Assembly (NCBI GenBank): GCA_902785135.1
Contig: CACZXL010000004.1
Location: forward strand, 48,344-112,343
Length of the DNA stretch: 64,000 nucleotides
Direction of reading: 5' to 3'
Source: an uncultured Erysipelotrichaceae bacterium
Lineage (GTDB): Bacteria > Bacillota_I > Bacilli_A > RF39 > UBA660
Positions 9,127 to 17,474 of this stretch are shown here, piece by piece. The position numbers and the translations under genes are program-made. The notes under the pieces are model-generated. The model was not told the origin of the DNA. It made no database searches and saw only the letters and a list, made by a program, of their open reading frames with translations. The first letter of the stretch is position 1, and every line of letters starts with the position of its first letter.

Positions 9127-9384
9127 TTAAGCACCTCTTCCTAAAAGTTCTATGGCATTTTTTACTTTTTCCCATTCACTTTCATCTGTTATTGTATCAA
9201 AATAGTAATTTCCATTTTCTACTCTAAGCCTAGATGCATAATCTTTAATGTTGTTATTAGCATCTTTTTGGTTAAAAGTATAGACAACATAGTCACTATT
9301 TAAATCTTTTATTCTAAATATTGTTATTATATCCGCTACTGCTTTTTGACCTTGCGAATTTGTTATTGTAACCTTTCTATCCAT
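9127..9384 (-). CDS. DUF1292 family protein
   Basis: 85 residues, a small acidic cytoplasmic protein matching the DUF1292/YrzB pattern (DIITIFRIKDLNSDYVVYTF, then NNNIKDYASRL). The family is common in Firmicutes and has no known biochemical role. It has its own strong promoter at 9411-9439 and AGGGAGG ahead of the ATG. The PQ-rich gene starts one base after its stop, so the two are translationally linked. Confidence 0.85.
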   Translation of the reverse strand: MDRKVTITNSQGQKAVADIITIFRIKDLNSDYVVYTFNQKDANNNIKDYASRLRVENGNYYFDTITDESEWEKVKNAIELLGRGA

Positions 9385-9410
9385 ACTAGTCCTCCCTTAT
9401 TATATACTTT

Positions 9411-9439
9411 AGTATAACATTTTTTTATTAAATGTACAA
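9411..9439 (-). promoter_or_regulatory. Strong sigma-A promoter for the DUF1292/PQ-rich operon
   Basis: Minus strand: -35 TTGTAC at 9434-9439, a 17-base spacer, -10 TATACT at 9411-9416 with an extended TG (TGTTATACT). It lies about 27 bases before the ATG of the DUF1292 gene. Confidence 0.8.
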
Positions 9440-9446
9440 CAACTTT

Positions 9447-9480
9447 CAAAAAAAAAGTTCTTATTCACCTACATAAGAAC
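9447..9480 (-). terminator. Rho-independent terminator of the 460-residue gene
   Basis: Minus strand: stem GTTCTTAT / ATAAGAAC (arms 9473-9480 and 9457-9464), eight-base loop, then nine T. The first arm lies inside the coding end and the loop overlaps the TAA stop at 9461. Confidence 0.85.
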
Positions 9481-10843
9481 CTTTTAAAATCACATTATTA
9501 TATTTAGCGCCAGTAATTATTATTATTTTACCCTTTTCTTCGTTATAGTAATAATTTAATACTTTTCTGTTTTTTATAGTCTTAATATTGTTTCCTTTTG
9601 TATCAATTATCTTTATATATTTATCACTTTCTAAAATAATTATATTTCTAAATGGATAGTCATTTACTATTTCTTCTTTATTTTTCATTTCATAAACATA
9701 TTCTTTTTTTGATAATAAATTTAGAAATTTTATTTTATTTTTATTCTTTTTTACTATAACGTTTTTATCGTATGAAAGATAATCATCTGATTTATATTTT
9801 TTAGTAAAGTCTGTTGAAACTATATATTTCTTATTATTTTCATAAGTATAGAAATATGAATTCGCAACTTTAATTTTTTTCGCAGATATATATTTTTTGT
9901 TTTTTAGATTATAAATATATACTTCATCATTTGTTTTTCCTTTTGTTACTTTGTGATTATTTAATACTATCTGTTTTTTTTGTTTTAATACTTCTTTACC
10001 ATTTTTGTTATATAAAATATATTCTTTTTTATTCTTTTTAGTTTTATAACCATTATCAAATTTTATTATTTCATTTGAATTTTTAGTAAAACTTTTTATT
10101 TTTTTTCTTAGACCAGTTTTATATATTTTATAATAAGTGTCATTAGTTTTTATGTATACTAAATCTCTAATTTCATATGAATCAAACCCATCACCTATTA
10201 TGTTTTCTAAATTAGTAAAAAAAGTATAATATTTATTTCCTTTTTTTACTATTAAATAGTCTGTTATTCCACCGTTTTTTATTTCATCAGATACATAAAC
10301 TTTGTCTAATATAACATTACCTTTTTTGTCTGTTAAATATGTATTATTTATGTTGATATTGTTACTGTTATTAAATAATCTTACTGAATGTACATCACTA
10401 AATAATATTTCTCCATAATTATTAATTATTTTGTCATCTACTCTTATTAGATAATCATTTAGTGATTCTATAGAAGACGCTGATAATATTTTTTCACTAT
10501 CTTCAGTATATAAATGGTAATTATCATCATATGTAATATAATATCTTTTTTTAACAGTAATAATATTTATATTTTTTTCACTTTTTATTGTATATAGTCT
10601 ATTACCATTTAAATCATATATTTTATAAATATATTTACCATCTTCTTTATTCATAGAATAAATATAATTATTATTGTTTTTATAAACTATTTCTTCATTT
10701 CTTTCTTTTATTATATTTTTTATTATAGATATCTTTTTATTATATATATTACCTTTAAGATTTTTTGCCACTAAAAAAAATATGACTAAAAACACTATAA
10801 AAATAACAGATAATATAATTTTTTTTATATCATTCTTATTCAT
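9461..10843 (-). CDS. Membrane-anchored beta-propeller-like protein of unknown function
   Basis: 460 residues: one N-terminal transmembrane helix (about 8-28) then a Lys/Asn/Tyr-rich extracellular region built from repeated strands such as YKIYDLNGNRLYTI, YILYNKNGKEVL and IKIIDTKGNNIKTI, spaced roughly like propeller blades or WG-type repeats. I do not recognise a specific family. The ATG at 10843 has GGAGGG eight bases upstream, overlapping the end of a 30-codon membrane ORF. Its terminator overlaps the stop. The composition is more AT-biased than its housekeeping neighbours, consistent with weak constraint. Confidence 0.7.
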   Translation of the reverse strand: MNKNDIKKIILSVIFIVFLVIFFLVAKNLKGNIYNKKISIIKNIIKERNEEIVYKNNNNYIYSMNKEDGKYIYKIYDLNGNRLYTIKSEKNINIITVKKRYYITYDDNYHLYTEDSEKILSASSIESLNDYLIRVDDKIINNYGEILFSDVHSVRLFNNSNNININNTYLTDKKGNVILDKVYVSDEIKNGGITDYLIVKKGNKYYTFFTNLENIIGDGFDSYEIRDLVYIKTNDTYYKIYKTGLRKKIKSFTKNSNEIIKFDNGYKTKKNKKEYILYNKNGKEVLKQKKQIVLNNHKVTKGKTNDEVYIYNLKNKKYISAKKIKVANSYFYTYENNKKYIVSTDFTKKYKSDDYLSYDKNVIVKKNKNKIKFLNLLSKKEYVYEMKNKEEIVNDYPFRNIIILESDKYIKIIDTKGNNIKTIKNRKVLNYYYNEEKGKIIIITGAKYNNVILKGSYVGE

Positions 10844-10856
10844 ATTTTTCCCTCCA

Positions 10857-10949
10857 TTAAATATTCATTAATCTATAAGTTACATATATTGTTAAAGCTA
10901 TTACAATTATTAATGCTAAATAAATATATATTCTTTTATTTTCTTTCAT
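10857..10949 (-). CDS. 30-residue single-pass membrane micro-protein
   Basis: A short ORF reading MKENKRIYIYLALIIVIALT and ending YVTYRLMNI-stop. It has a clear RBS (TAGGAG, six-base spacing) and is almost entirely one transmembrane helix with a basic N-terminus. It sits between exonuclease III and the 460-residue membrane protein and its stop lies two bases before that gene's RBS, so it is likely translated in the same transcript. No homologue is known to me; short length keeps confidence moderate. Confidence 0.5.
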   Translation of the reverse strand: MKENKRIYIYLALIIVIALTIYVTYRLMNI

Positions 10950-10957
10950 ATATTCTC

Positions 10958-11713
10958 CTAATTCAAATCTAATTCTATTGATACTGGGCAATGATCAGAA
11001 CCCATAACTTCATCATGTATAGTTGGATTCTTTACTTTATCAATTATATCTTTTGATACTACAAAATAGTCTAATCTCCAACCAACATTATTTTCTCTTG
11101 CATGACCCATATATGACCACCAAGAGTATTGTACTTTATCTGGATTATAATATCTATATGTATCTATAAAACCTGCGTTTAATAGTTCTGTAAATTTACC
11201 TCTTTCTTCATAAGTAAAACCAGCATTACCAATATTTGCTTTTGGATTTCTAATATCTATTTCTTCATGAGCAACATTAAGATCTCCACACATAACTACT
11301 GGTTTAGTTTTTTCTAATTCTTTTAGATAATTTCTTAAATCATCTTCCCAAACCATTCTATAATCTAATCTACTTAAGTCTCTTTTAGCATTTGGTACAT
11401 ATTGTACCACTAAGTAAAAATCATTATATTCAAGAGTTATTACTCTTCCTTCATGATCATGTTCATCTATTCCTAAACCAAATGTTACATTAAGTGGTTT
11501 TACTCTTGTATAAACTAGTGTTCCTGAATAACCTTTTCTCTCAGCTGGATTTAAAATCATTTCATATCCATCTGGATTATATTCAAATTGATCAGGTAAT
11601 ACTTTTGATTCTTGAAGTGCGAATACATCTGCATCCATTTCTTTAAATACTTCATCAAATCCTTTTTTTAAACACGCTCTAAAACCTGCGACATTCCATG
11701 ATACTAATTTCAT
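10958..11713 (-). CDS. xth: Exodeoxyribonuclease III
   Basis: 251 residues, a usual length for ExoA/Xth. DNA repair AP endonuclease and 3'-5' exonuclease of the EEP fold. Visible catalytic motifs: MKLVSWNVAGFRA, LQESKV (metal Glu), YSGT, GDLNVAHEEID, LDYFVVS and the terminal GSDHCPV (catalytic His). I chose the ATG at 11713 rather than the longer reading to 11773, because the protein family starts at MKLVSWN and AGGAGT lies nine bases upstream; the longer N-terminus would run through the promoter. Confidence 0.95.
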   Translation of the reverse strand: MKLVSWNVAGFRACLKKGFDEVFKEMDADVFALQESKVLPDQFEYNPDGYEMILNPAERKGYSGTLVYTRVKPLNVTFGLGIDEHDHEGRVITLEYNDFYLVVQYVPNAKRDLSRLDYRMVWEDDLRNYLKELEKTKPVVMCGDLNVAHEEIDIRNPKANIGNAGFTYEERGKFTELLNAGFIDTYRYYNPDKVQYSWWSYMGHARENNVGWRLDYFVVSKDIIDKVKNPTIHDEVMGSDHCPVSIELDLN

Positions 11714-11732
11714 AATATCAACTCCTAAATAG

Positions 11733-11741
11733 ATTATATCA
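11733..11741 (-). promoter_or_regulatory. Extended -10 promoter element for exonuclease III
   Basis: Minus strand TGATATAAT, about 20 bases before the ATG at 11713 and just downstream of the preceding terminator. No good -35 is seen, which is tolerable for a TG-extended -10. Confidence 0.55.
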
Positions 11742-11753
11742 TTTTTATAAGAA

Positions 11754-11779
11754 TAAAAAAATAAGTTTGACAACTTATT
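11754..11779 (-). terminator. Rho-independent terminator of the 77-residue membrane protein gene
   Basis: Minus strand stem AATAAGTT / AACTTATT (arms 11772-11779 and 11760-11767), loop GTCA, followed by a run of T. It starts right after the stop codon at 11780-11782. Confidence 0.85.
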
Positions 11780-12013
11780 TTAATTATTATTTTTATTACT
11801 TCCAAAATCTTTAGTAATATCTTTTTGTAAAACATAATTAGCTTCTGTAATAGTTGTAACTGTTGGATCTATTTGTTGTGCTCTTCTAATTGTAGCTTTA
11901 TAGTTTTTAACATTAATAACTGCGATAACTATTATTACTGTAAACGCTGCGATAAACATTCCGCCAAAAATAAATGGAAATATATTTTCAAAAAAGAAAT
12001 CTGCACTATTCAT
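11780..12013 (-). CDS. Small single-pass membrane protein of unknown function
   Basis: 77 residues: a hydrophobic helix at about 10-34 (FPFIFGGMFIAAFTVIIVIA) and a short cytoplasmic tail. AGAGGTGATAAA precedes the ATG. An extended -10 (TGTTATAAT, 12037-12045) sits inside the end of the upstream flavoprotein gene. Unrelated in visible features to its neighbours; function unknown. Confidence 0.65.
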   Translation of the reverse strand: MNSADFFFENIFPFIFGGMFIAAFTVIIVIAVINVKNYKATIRRAQQIDPTVTTITEANYVLQKDITKDFGSNKNNN

Positions 12014-12037
12014 TTTATCACCTCTTATTATATTAAA

Positions 12038-13591
12038 TTATAACATATTTTTATATTTCTTAACAAAGTTTTCAACTTGTTTTAATGCATCCATTGCAGA
12101 TGTAGTTATTCCACCTGAATAACCCGCACCTTCTCCTACAGGATAAATACCTTTGATATTACTTTCACCATTTTCATCTCTTAGTATTGTTATTGGTGAA
12201 CTAGTTCTAGATTCTATTCCTAAAAGAACACCTTCATCAAAACAATTAATTTGTTTTTTAAAATTAGGCATTGCTTCTTTAATTGATTTAGATATATATT
12301 CTGGTAGTAATTTATTTAAATCTACTGATTTATAATTACCTTTTGTATTTATAAATTTAAAACTTTTAGTTTCTTTTTTATTAACAAAATCTATATAACT
12401 TTGGCATGGTATTAAACCATTACCAAGTTTATATGCTTTTTCTTCTAAGTCTCTTTGAAATTTAACTCCATCAAATAAATCATCACCATAATCATTTGGA
12501 GTAACTGATACTACTAATGCACTATTAGCTATACCAGAATCTCTTAGATAATTACTCATACCATTTATTGCAAGTCTTCCTTTTTCTGATGATGCATTAA
12601 CTACATATCCTCCTGGACACATACAAAAAGAATATACTCCTCTACCATCAGAAGTATTATAAGTTAGTTTATAAGATGCAGGACCTAGTTTATCATAGTA
12701 TTCTTTATATAAACACTTATTTATATCTTCTTGTTTATGTTCTATTCTAACTCCTACCGCGAACGGTTTTGACTTCATATCTAGACCTTTTTCTTGTAAC
12801 ACTTTATATGTGTCTCTAGCACTATGACCTATACCTAAGAAAATATTATTTGTTTTTATTTCTTCTTTATCATTAACAATAATGCCTTCTAACTTATTAT
12901 CCTTAATAATTAGATCAGTTAATTTAGTGTTATATCTAAATTCTCCGCCCATATCTATTATTTTATTTCTTAGATTAATAACTACTTCTCTAAGTTTATC
13001 TGTTCCTATATGAGGTTTATATGAGTACATTATTTCTTCTAGGGCACCGCACTCTACAAATATCTCAAATACTTTTTTCATTCTGAAAAATTTATCTTTA
13101 ACTAGAGTATTTAGTTTACCATCAGAAAAAGTACCTGCGCCTCCTTCACCAAATTGTACATTTGATTCAGTATTAAGATTATTATCTTCCCAAAACTTTT
13201 CAACAGTTTTAACTCTATCTTCTATTTTTTCTCCTCTTTCTATTAATAATGGCTTATATCCATATTTAGAAAGCATATATCCTAAGAATAATCCGGATGG
13301 TCCAGTACCTATTATTACTGGCCTATGTTTTAATTCGTTTGTTCCTGTTAAATCTAATTTATATTCTTCTATTGGAGTTTTAATAACATTTTTATTTCTT
13401 AGTACTTTTTCTTCGTTTTTAATAGAAACATCAAGAGTGTAAACATATTTAATATCTTTTCTAGCATCTATAGATTTTTTTACTATTTTATAATCTATTA
13501 CTTTTTCTTTTAATTCTTTTTCTAGTTTTTTTATGATAGTGTCTTTATTATCATTAAGAACATCTATTTTAATATTACTTATTCTTATCAT
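12038..13591 (-). CDS. FAD-dependent oxidoreductase (COG2509-like dehydrogenase)
   Basis: 517 residues from ATG 13591. N-terminal ferredoxin-like region (1-90) followed by a Rossmann FAD-binding motif VIIGTGPSGLFLGYMLS, the ERGEKIEDRVKTVEKFW stretch and the family signature QFGEGGAGTFSDGKL, ending with GEGAGYSGGITTSAMDALK. Belongs to a widespread uncharacterised flavoprotein family. The start codon overlaps the stop of the HI0933-like gene (ATGA), with AGGAG seven bases before it; the longer reading to 13627 only adds residues inside that gene. The two flavoproteins are therefore co-translated. Confidence 0.9.
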   Translation of the reverse strand: MIRISNIKIDVLNDNKDTIIKKLEKELKEKVIDYKIVKKSIDARKDIKYVYTLDVSIKNEEKVLRNKNVIKTPIEEYKLDLTGTNELKHRPVIIGTGPSGLFLGYMLSKYGYKPLLIERGEKIEDRVKTVEKFWEDNNLNTESNVQFGEGGAGTFSDGKLNTLVKDKFFRMKKVFEIFVECGALEEIMYSYKPHIGTDKLREVVINLRNKIIDMGGEFRYNTKLTDLIIKDNKLEGIIVNDKEEIKTNNIFLGIGHSARDTYKVLQEKGLDMKSKPFAVGVRIEHKQEDINKCLYKEYYDKLGPASYKLTYNTSDGRGVYSFCMCPGGYVVNASSEKGRLAINGMSNYLRDSGIANSALVVSVTPNDYGDDLFDGVKFQRDLEEKAYKLGNGLIPCQSYIDFVNKKETKSFKFINTKGNYKSVDLNKLLPEYISKSIKEAMPNFKKQINCFDEGVLLGIESRTSSPITILRDENGESNIKGIYPVGEGAGYSGGITTSAMDALKQVENFVKKYKNML

Positions 13592-14760
13592 ACATGTACT
13601 CCTGCAATATAACCTGTTATAAAGCAAAGAGTTAAATTATATCCTCCACAGTCTCCATCTAAATCAAGTACTTCACCAGTCACATATAAATCATCTACTA
13701 AATTAGATTCCATTGTTTTTGTATTTATTTCTTTTAAATCTAAACCTCCTGCGGTTACTTGTGATTGATCAAATGATTTAGTTCCTGTTATTTTTACTTC
13801 ATAATTAAATAAATAATTTATTAAATCTTCTTTTTGTTCTGTGCCTATTTTTTTCCACTTTTCATCTTCTTTTATATTAGATAATTTTAATATTACCTTA
13901 ACTAATTTATAATTAAGTATTCCTTCTAGTCTTTCGAATATAGTATTATTTGATCCTTTCATAAATAAATTGAATTCCTTTATTCCAAAAGGCATAAAGT
14001 TAACTAATAATTTTTTATTATCTATACCATCTCTTAAATATGAACTAATATTAAAAGTACATATTCCACTTATACCATAATCAGTAAATTGTAATTCACC
14101 AAATTCTTCTTTTATTTTTTTATTTTTATCAAAAAGAGTTAAATTGGCATCACATCTAATTCCTGATAATTCTTTTAAGTATTTATTATCTGAAGTTATT
14201 TGAACTAGACTAGGACTTAATCTAGTAATCTTATGACCAAATCCTTTTAATAAATCATATCCTATTCCATCTGAACCTGTTTTAGGGTATGCTTTTCCAC
14301 CAGTAGAAATAATTACTTTATCAAATTCTAATTCATTATTTATTATAAATTTGTTATTTTTCTTTTCTATTTTTTCTACTAAATAATCTGTTTTAATATT
14401 TACATCTAATTCATTTAGTTTACCTATAAGTAAATCTTTAACTGAAGTAGCTTGATTAGAATATGGATAATAATAACCATTCTTTACTTTAGGAAATAAA
14501 CCTAAGTTAATAAAGAAGTTATCTAGTTCTTCTATATTATCCATTGTAATAATATTTTCAATTGCTTTCTTAGTATTAGAATGAAATTTATCAAGAGACA
14601 TAACACTATTAAAATAATTACATCTACCATTACCTGTTAGAAGTAATTTTTTTAATAAAGTGCTATTTCTTTCTAATATAGTTACTTCATTATTATTAGA
14701 TGCATATATAGCAGATATAACTCCACTATAACCTCCACCTATTATTGCGACTTTACTCAT
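13588..14760 (-). CDS. HI0933/BaiN-like NAD(P)/FAD-dependent oxidoreductase
   Basis: 390 residues, usual length for the family. FAD-binding VAIIGGGYSGVISAIYA at the N-terminus, then LLLTGNGRCNYFN, the GGKAYPKTGSDGIGY stretch and the C-terminal GEVLDLDGDCGGYNLTLCFITGY. Members are flavin reductases of often unknown substrate. Transcribed from an extended -10 at 14786 and coupled by a four-base overlap to the second flavoprotein. Confidence 0.92.
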   Translation of the reverse strand: MSKVAIIGGGYSGVISAIYASNNNEVTILERNSTLLKKLLLTGNGRCNYFNSVMSLDKFHSNTKKAIENIITMDNIEELDNFFINLGLFPKVKNGYYYPYSNQATSVKDLLIGKLNELDVNIKTDYLVEKIEKKNNKFIINNELEFDKVIISTGGKAYPKTGSDGIGYDLLKGFGHKITRLSPSLVQITSDNKYLKELSGIRCDANLTLFDKNKKIKEEFGELQFTDYGISGICTFNISSYLRDGIDNKKLLVNFMPFGIKEFNLFMKGSNNTIFERLEGILNYKLVKVILKLSNIKEDEKWKKIGTEQKEDLINYLFNYEVKITGTKSFDQSQVTAGGLDLKEINTKTMESNLVDDLYVTGEVLDLDGDCGGYNLTLCFITGYIAGVHV

Positions 14761-14785
14761 AAGAATACCCCATTTCTACTAAAAT

Positions 14786-14795
14786 ATTATAACAT
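14786..14795 (-). promoter_or_regulatory. Extended -10 fused to an upstream terminator
   Basis: Minus strand ATGTTATAAT follows immediately after the seven-T tract of the preceding terminator and lies 26 bases before the ATG at 14760. The terminator T-tract therefore occupies the spacer region of this promoter. Confidence 0.65.
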
Positions 14796-14822
14796 AAAAA
14801 AAGCAAATTATATATAATTTGC
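14796..14822 (-). terminator. Rho-independent terminator of the 179-residue gene
   Basis: Minus strand stem GCAAATTA / TAATTTGC (arms 14815-14822 and 14803-14810), four-base loop, then seven T. It begins two bases beyond the stop at 14825. Confidence 0.85.
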
Positions 14823-14824
14823 CT

Positions 14825-15364
14825 TTACATATACATTTTATCAAATGTATCTAATTTAGTTCTATATTCTTGGTTTACTTCATCAGTTTTAACTAGTTTT
14901 ATTATAAAATCTGGTAATGCATCAGGAGATATTTCTCCATCATCTAATTTAGCACCTGGTTCTTTATCCCATTCTATTAAATAGACTGTTACTTTATAGT
15001 AACCTTTTTCTAAATTTAATTTTATTCCTTCGTTTTCTTTAACTGTATCTGAGATATATTCAATTCCACTTAAATATGCATCTCCATCAGTACAAAATAA
15101 ATATTTTTCAGATTTATCTAATACATATTTACTTTCTCTTTCAGTTAAAGGTTCATTTATTTTTACCTTAAATTGAAAACATCCATCACTATGTATATAT
15201 ATAGGAACAAATCTATTAGTTTTTATTTCTTGTATTATATCTTGATCTTCTAAAAATACTTCTTCCCAATCATCATAAGATATTATATCTTTATAATTAT
15301 TATAATCCCATAAACCAAACATTCCACAATCAGTAGATAATGCTTTTTCTAAACTATTTTCCAT
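14825..15364 (-). CDS. Hypothetical cytoplasmic protein
   Basis: 179 residues, acidic, no signal peptide or transmembrane helix. Aromatic- and Asp-rich N-terminus (DCGMFGLWDYNNYKDIISYD) and a beta-rich middle (YKVTVYLIEWDKEPGAK). The layout resembles small immunity- or DUF-type proteins of Firmicutes, but I cannot name a family. ATG at 15364 follows the stop of the YugP-like protease by one base, so it is translationally linked with it and with cysS further upstream. Confidence 0.7.
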   Translation of the reverse strand: MENSLEKALSTDCGMFGLWDYNNYKDIISYDDWEEVFLEDQDIIQEIKTNRFVPIYIHSDGCFQFKVKINEPLTERESKYVLDKSEKYLFCTDGDAYLSGIEYISDTVKENEGIKLNLEKGYYKVTVYLIEWDKEPGAKLDDGEISPDALPDFIIKLVKTDEVNQEYRTKLDTFDKMYM

Positions 15365-15365
15365 A

Positions 15366-16037
15366 TTAATCCCTTCTTCTTCCTGTGAATATATAAACTA
15401 ATCTAAGTATTTGAAGTATACTTGAGAATAGTCCTGCGACATAAGTAAATGCTGCCGCTCTTAGCATTGATTTAGTACCTTTTTGTTCAGCTTCATCTAT
15501 TAATCCCATTTCTAATATTACTTTATTTGCTCTTTTAGATGCATTAAATTCACATGGTAAAGTTACTAATTGGAAAACTACTGCTAAAGATATTAATACT
15601 ATACCAACTATGAATAATTCAAATAAAGATGCAGCTAAAGATACTATAATAGCTATATATCCTATTTTATTACCTATATTAACAATAGGAACTAATCTAT
15701 TTCTTAATTTTATTGGACCATATCCATCTTGATATTGTAAAGCATGTCCACATTCATGTGCAGCTACTGCGGTTGAAGCAATACTTGTTCCTTCATAGAT
15801 ATCTTTTGATAAATTAACAGATCTATCACTATTATTATAATGATCTGTTAAATTACCTGATATTTCATTTATTTTTATATCATCTAAATCATGTTCTTTT
15901 AATATTTTTTCTGCAACTTCTTTTCCTGTTAATCCACTATTTATTTCTATCTTTTTATAATGTGCATATTTAATTGTTAAAATAAGTTGAGCTAAGCCTG
16001 TTATTGCTAAAGCAACTATAATGCAAATTACATCCAT
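15366..16037 (-). CDS. YugP-like neutral zinc metallopeptidase, membrane-bound
   Basis: 223 residues. Starts with a transmembrane helix (about 3-22), carries the metalloprotease motif HECGH at 94-98 in the context AVAAHECGHALQYQDGYGP, followed by two further hydrophobic helices (about 122-160) and a C-terminal one. This matches the YugP zinc-protease family of Bacillus; substrates are unknown. Overlaps the end of cysS by ten bases, and the unknown 179-residue gene follows. Confidence 0.9.
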   Translation of the reverse strand: MDVICIIVALAITGLAQLILTIKYAHYKKIEINSGLTGKEVAEKILKEHDLDDIKINEISGNLTDHYNNSDRSVNLSKDIYEGTSIASTAVAAHECGHALQYQDGYGPIKLRNRLVPIVNIGNKIGYIAIIVSLAASLFELFIVGIVLISLAVVFQLVTLPCEFNASKRANKVILEMGLIDEAEQKGTKSMLRAAAFTYVAGLFSSILQILRLVYIFTGRRRD

Positions 16038-17413
16038 ACTATCTTTGTTCCTTCCCTAGTATCTTTTATTTGAACTCCTAAATCTTCAATTTGTTTTCTA
16101 ATTTCATCTGCTTTTTCATAGTTCTTTTCTTCTTTATACTTATTTCTTTCTTCAATTAATTTATTTACTTTTTCTTCTAGATCTTTATCTATTTCTATTT
16201 TTAATAAATCTAACGCTAATACTTTATCAAAGTTTTCTATTAGTTTTATTTTTGTATCATTACCTATATTATCTTTTAATACATCATATAATACTGTTAT
16301 TGCATTCGCAGTATTTAAATTATCACCAATTGCGTCTTTAAATAAATTATTATATTTATTAAAATCTTCTTCAGAATAATTTCCATCAGATTCAATAGAT
16401 AATGTTTTATTTTTTAATTTATTAAGTGTATCTTCATTTTGTTTTAATGCATCATATGAGAATACTAATTGTTTTTTATAATGAGAATTTAAACACATAA
16501 ATCTATAAGCAAGTGGATTATATCCATCTTCTTTTAATTTTGTAACTGTTAGAATTGCTCCTGCACTCTTACTCATTTTACCAGTTTCATCTAATAGGTG
16601 TTCATTATGGAACCAGTAGTTACACCATTTATGTCCTAAATATCCTTCACTTTGCGCAATTTCATTTGTATGATGTGGGAATATATTATCTACTCCTCCA
16701 CCATGTATATCTAAGTATTCACCTAAATACTTTATAGATATACCAGTACATTCTATATGCCATCCTGGATATCCTTTTCCAAATGGAGAATCCCATTGTA
16801 ATTCATGATTTTCAAATTTAGAAGTAGTAAACCATAATACAAAGTCATTTTGGTTATGCTTATTACTATCTTCTTCTACACCTTCTCTAACACCTACAAC
16901 CATTTCATCTTCTTTATGATTTGTTAATGCATAATAATCATCTAATTTAGTTGTATCAAAATATATATTTCCACCAGATTCATAAGCATATTCTTTTTCT
17001 AATAGCTTAGTTATAATTTTAATATATTCATCTATATTAGCTGTTGCTGGTGATACTATTTCTGGCATTCTACAATTAACTAAATCAAAATCTTTAAAGA
17101 ATGCATCTGTATAAAACTTAGCAATTTCCATAGCAGTCTTATGTTCTTTTCTAACTGCCTTAAGCATTTTATCTTCACCAGAATCAGAATCTGAAGTTAA
17201 ATGACCTACATCTGTTATATTCATACATCTAGTAACTTCATATCCTAAGTATCTTAATGTTCTATCTAAAATATCATGACCTATATAGTTTCTAATATTT
17301 CCAATATGCGCATAACTATATACAGTTGGTCCACAAGTATATAATTTAACTTTTCCTTCTTCATTAGGAATAAATTCTTCTACTTTTCTTGTTAAAGTAT
17401 TATATAATTTCAT
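16028..17413 (-). CDS. cysS: Cysteine--tRNA ligase
   Basis: 461 residues, normal length. Class I synthetase charging tRNA-Cys. Seen: zinc-binding YTCGPTVYSYAHIGN with the HIGH-type motif, PGWHIECTGIS and GGGVDNIFPHHTNEIAQSE (zinc ligands and specificity loop), and the GKMSKSAGA motif. C-terminal anticodon-binding helical part ends EKADEIRKQIEDLGVQIKDT. First gene of an operon with the YugP-like protease and the 179-residue protein. No T-box leader is present: only about 60 bases separate it from clpC, filled by a terminator and promoter. Confidence 0.97.
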   Translation of the reverse strand: MKLYNTLTRKVEEFIPNEEGKVKLYTCGPTVYSYAHIGNIRNYIGHDILDRTLRYLGYEVTRCMNITDVGHLTSDSDSGEDKMLKAVRKEHKTAMEIAKFYTDAFFKDFDLVNCRMPEIVSPATANIDEYIKIITKLLEKEYAYESGGNIYFDTTKLDDYYALTNHKEDEMVVGVREGVEEDSNKHNQNDFVLWFTTSKFENHELQWDSPFGKGYPGWHIECTGISIKYLGEYLDIHGGGVDNIFPHHTNEIAQSEGYLGHKWCNYWFHNEHLLDETGKMSKSAGAILTVTKLKEDGYNPLAYRFMCLNSHYKKQLVFSYDALKQNEDTLNKLKNKTLSIESDGNYSEEDFNKYNNLFKDAIGDNLNTANAITVLYDVLKDNIGNDTKIKLIENFDKVLALDLLKIEIDKDLEEKVNKLIEERNKYKEEKNYEKADEIRKQIEDLGVQIKDTREGTKIVWM

Positions 17414-17441
17414 AATATCACCTTCAATAAATTATATTAAA

Positions 17442-17451
17442 ATTATAACAT
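17442..17451 (-). promoter_or_regulatory. Extended -10 for cysS fused to the clpC terminator
   Basis: Minus strand ATGTTATAAT directly follows the T-tract of the clpC terminator, 28 bases before the cysS ATG. A second TATAAT-like box lies at 17431-17436. Confidence 0.6.
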
Positions 17452-17473
17452 AAAAAAGCATACAAGTATGCTT
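17451..17473 (-). terminator. Rho-independent terminator of clpC
   Basis: Minus strand stem GCATAC / GTATGC (arms 17466-17471 and 17458-17463) extended by A-T pairs, two-base loop, then six T. Immediately after the stop at 17475. Confidence 0.85.
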
Positions 17474-17474
17474 T

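Noticed and set aside
13588..13591. Possible use of TGA as tryptophan, as in Mycoplasma
   Set aside because: Conserved Trp residues are TGG (for example PGWHIECT in cysS), and TGA stops at gene ends coincide with overlapping ATG starts of the next gene, so the standard code fits.
17414..17474. T-box or other riboswitch ahead of cysS
   Set aside because: The gap is only 61 bases and is filled by a terminator hairpin and an extended -10 box.
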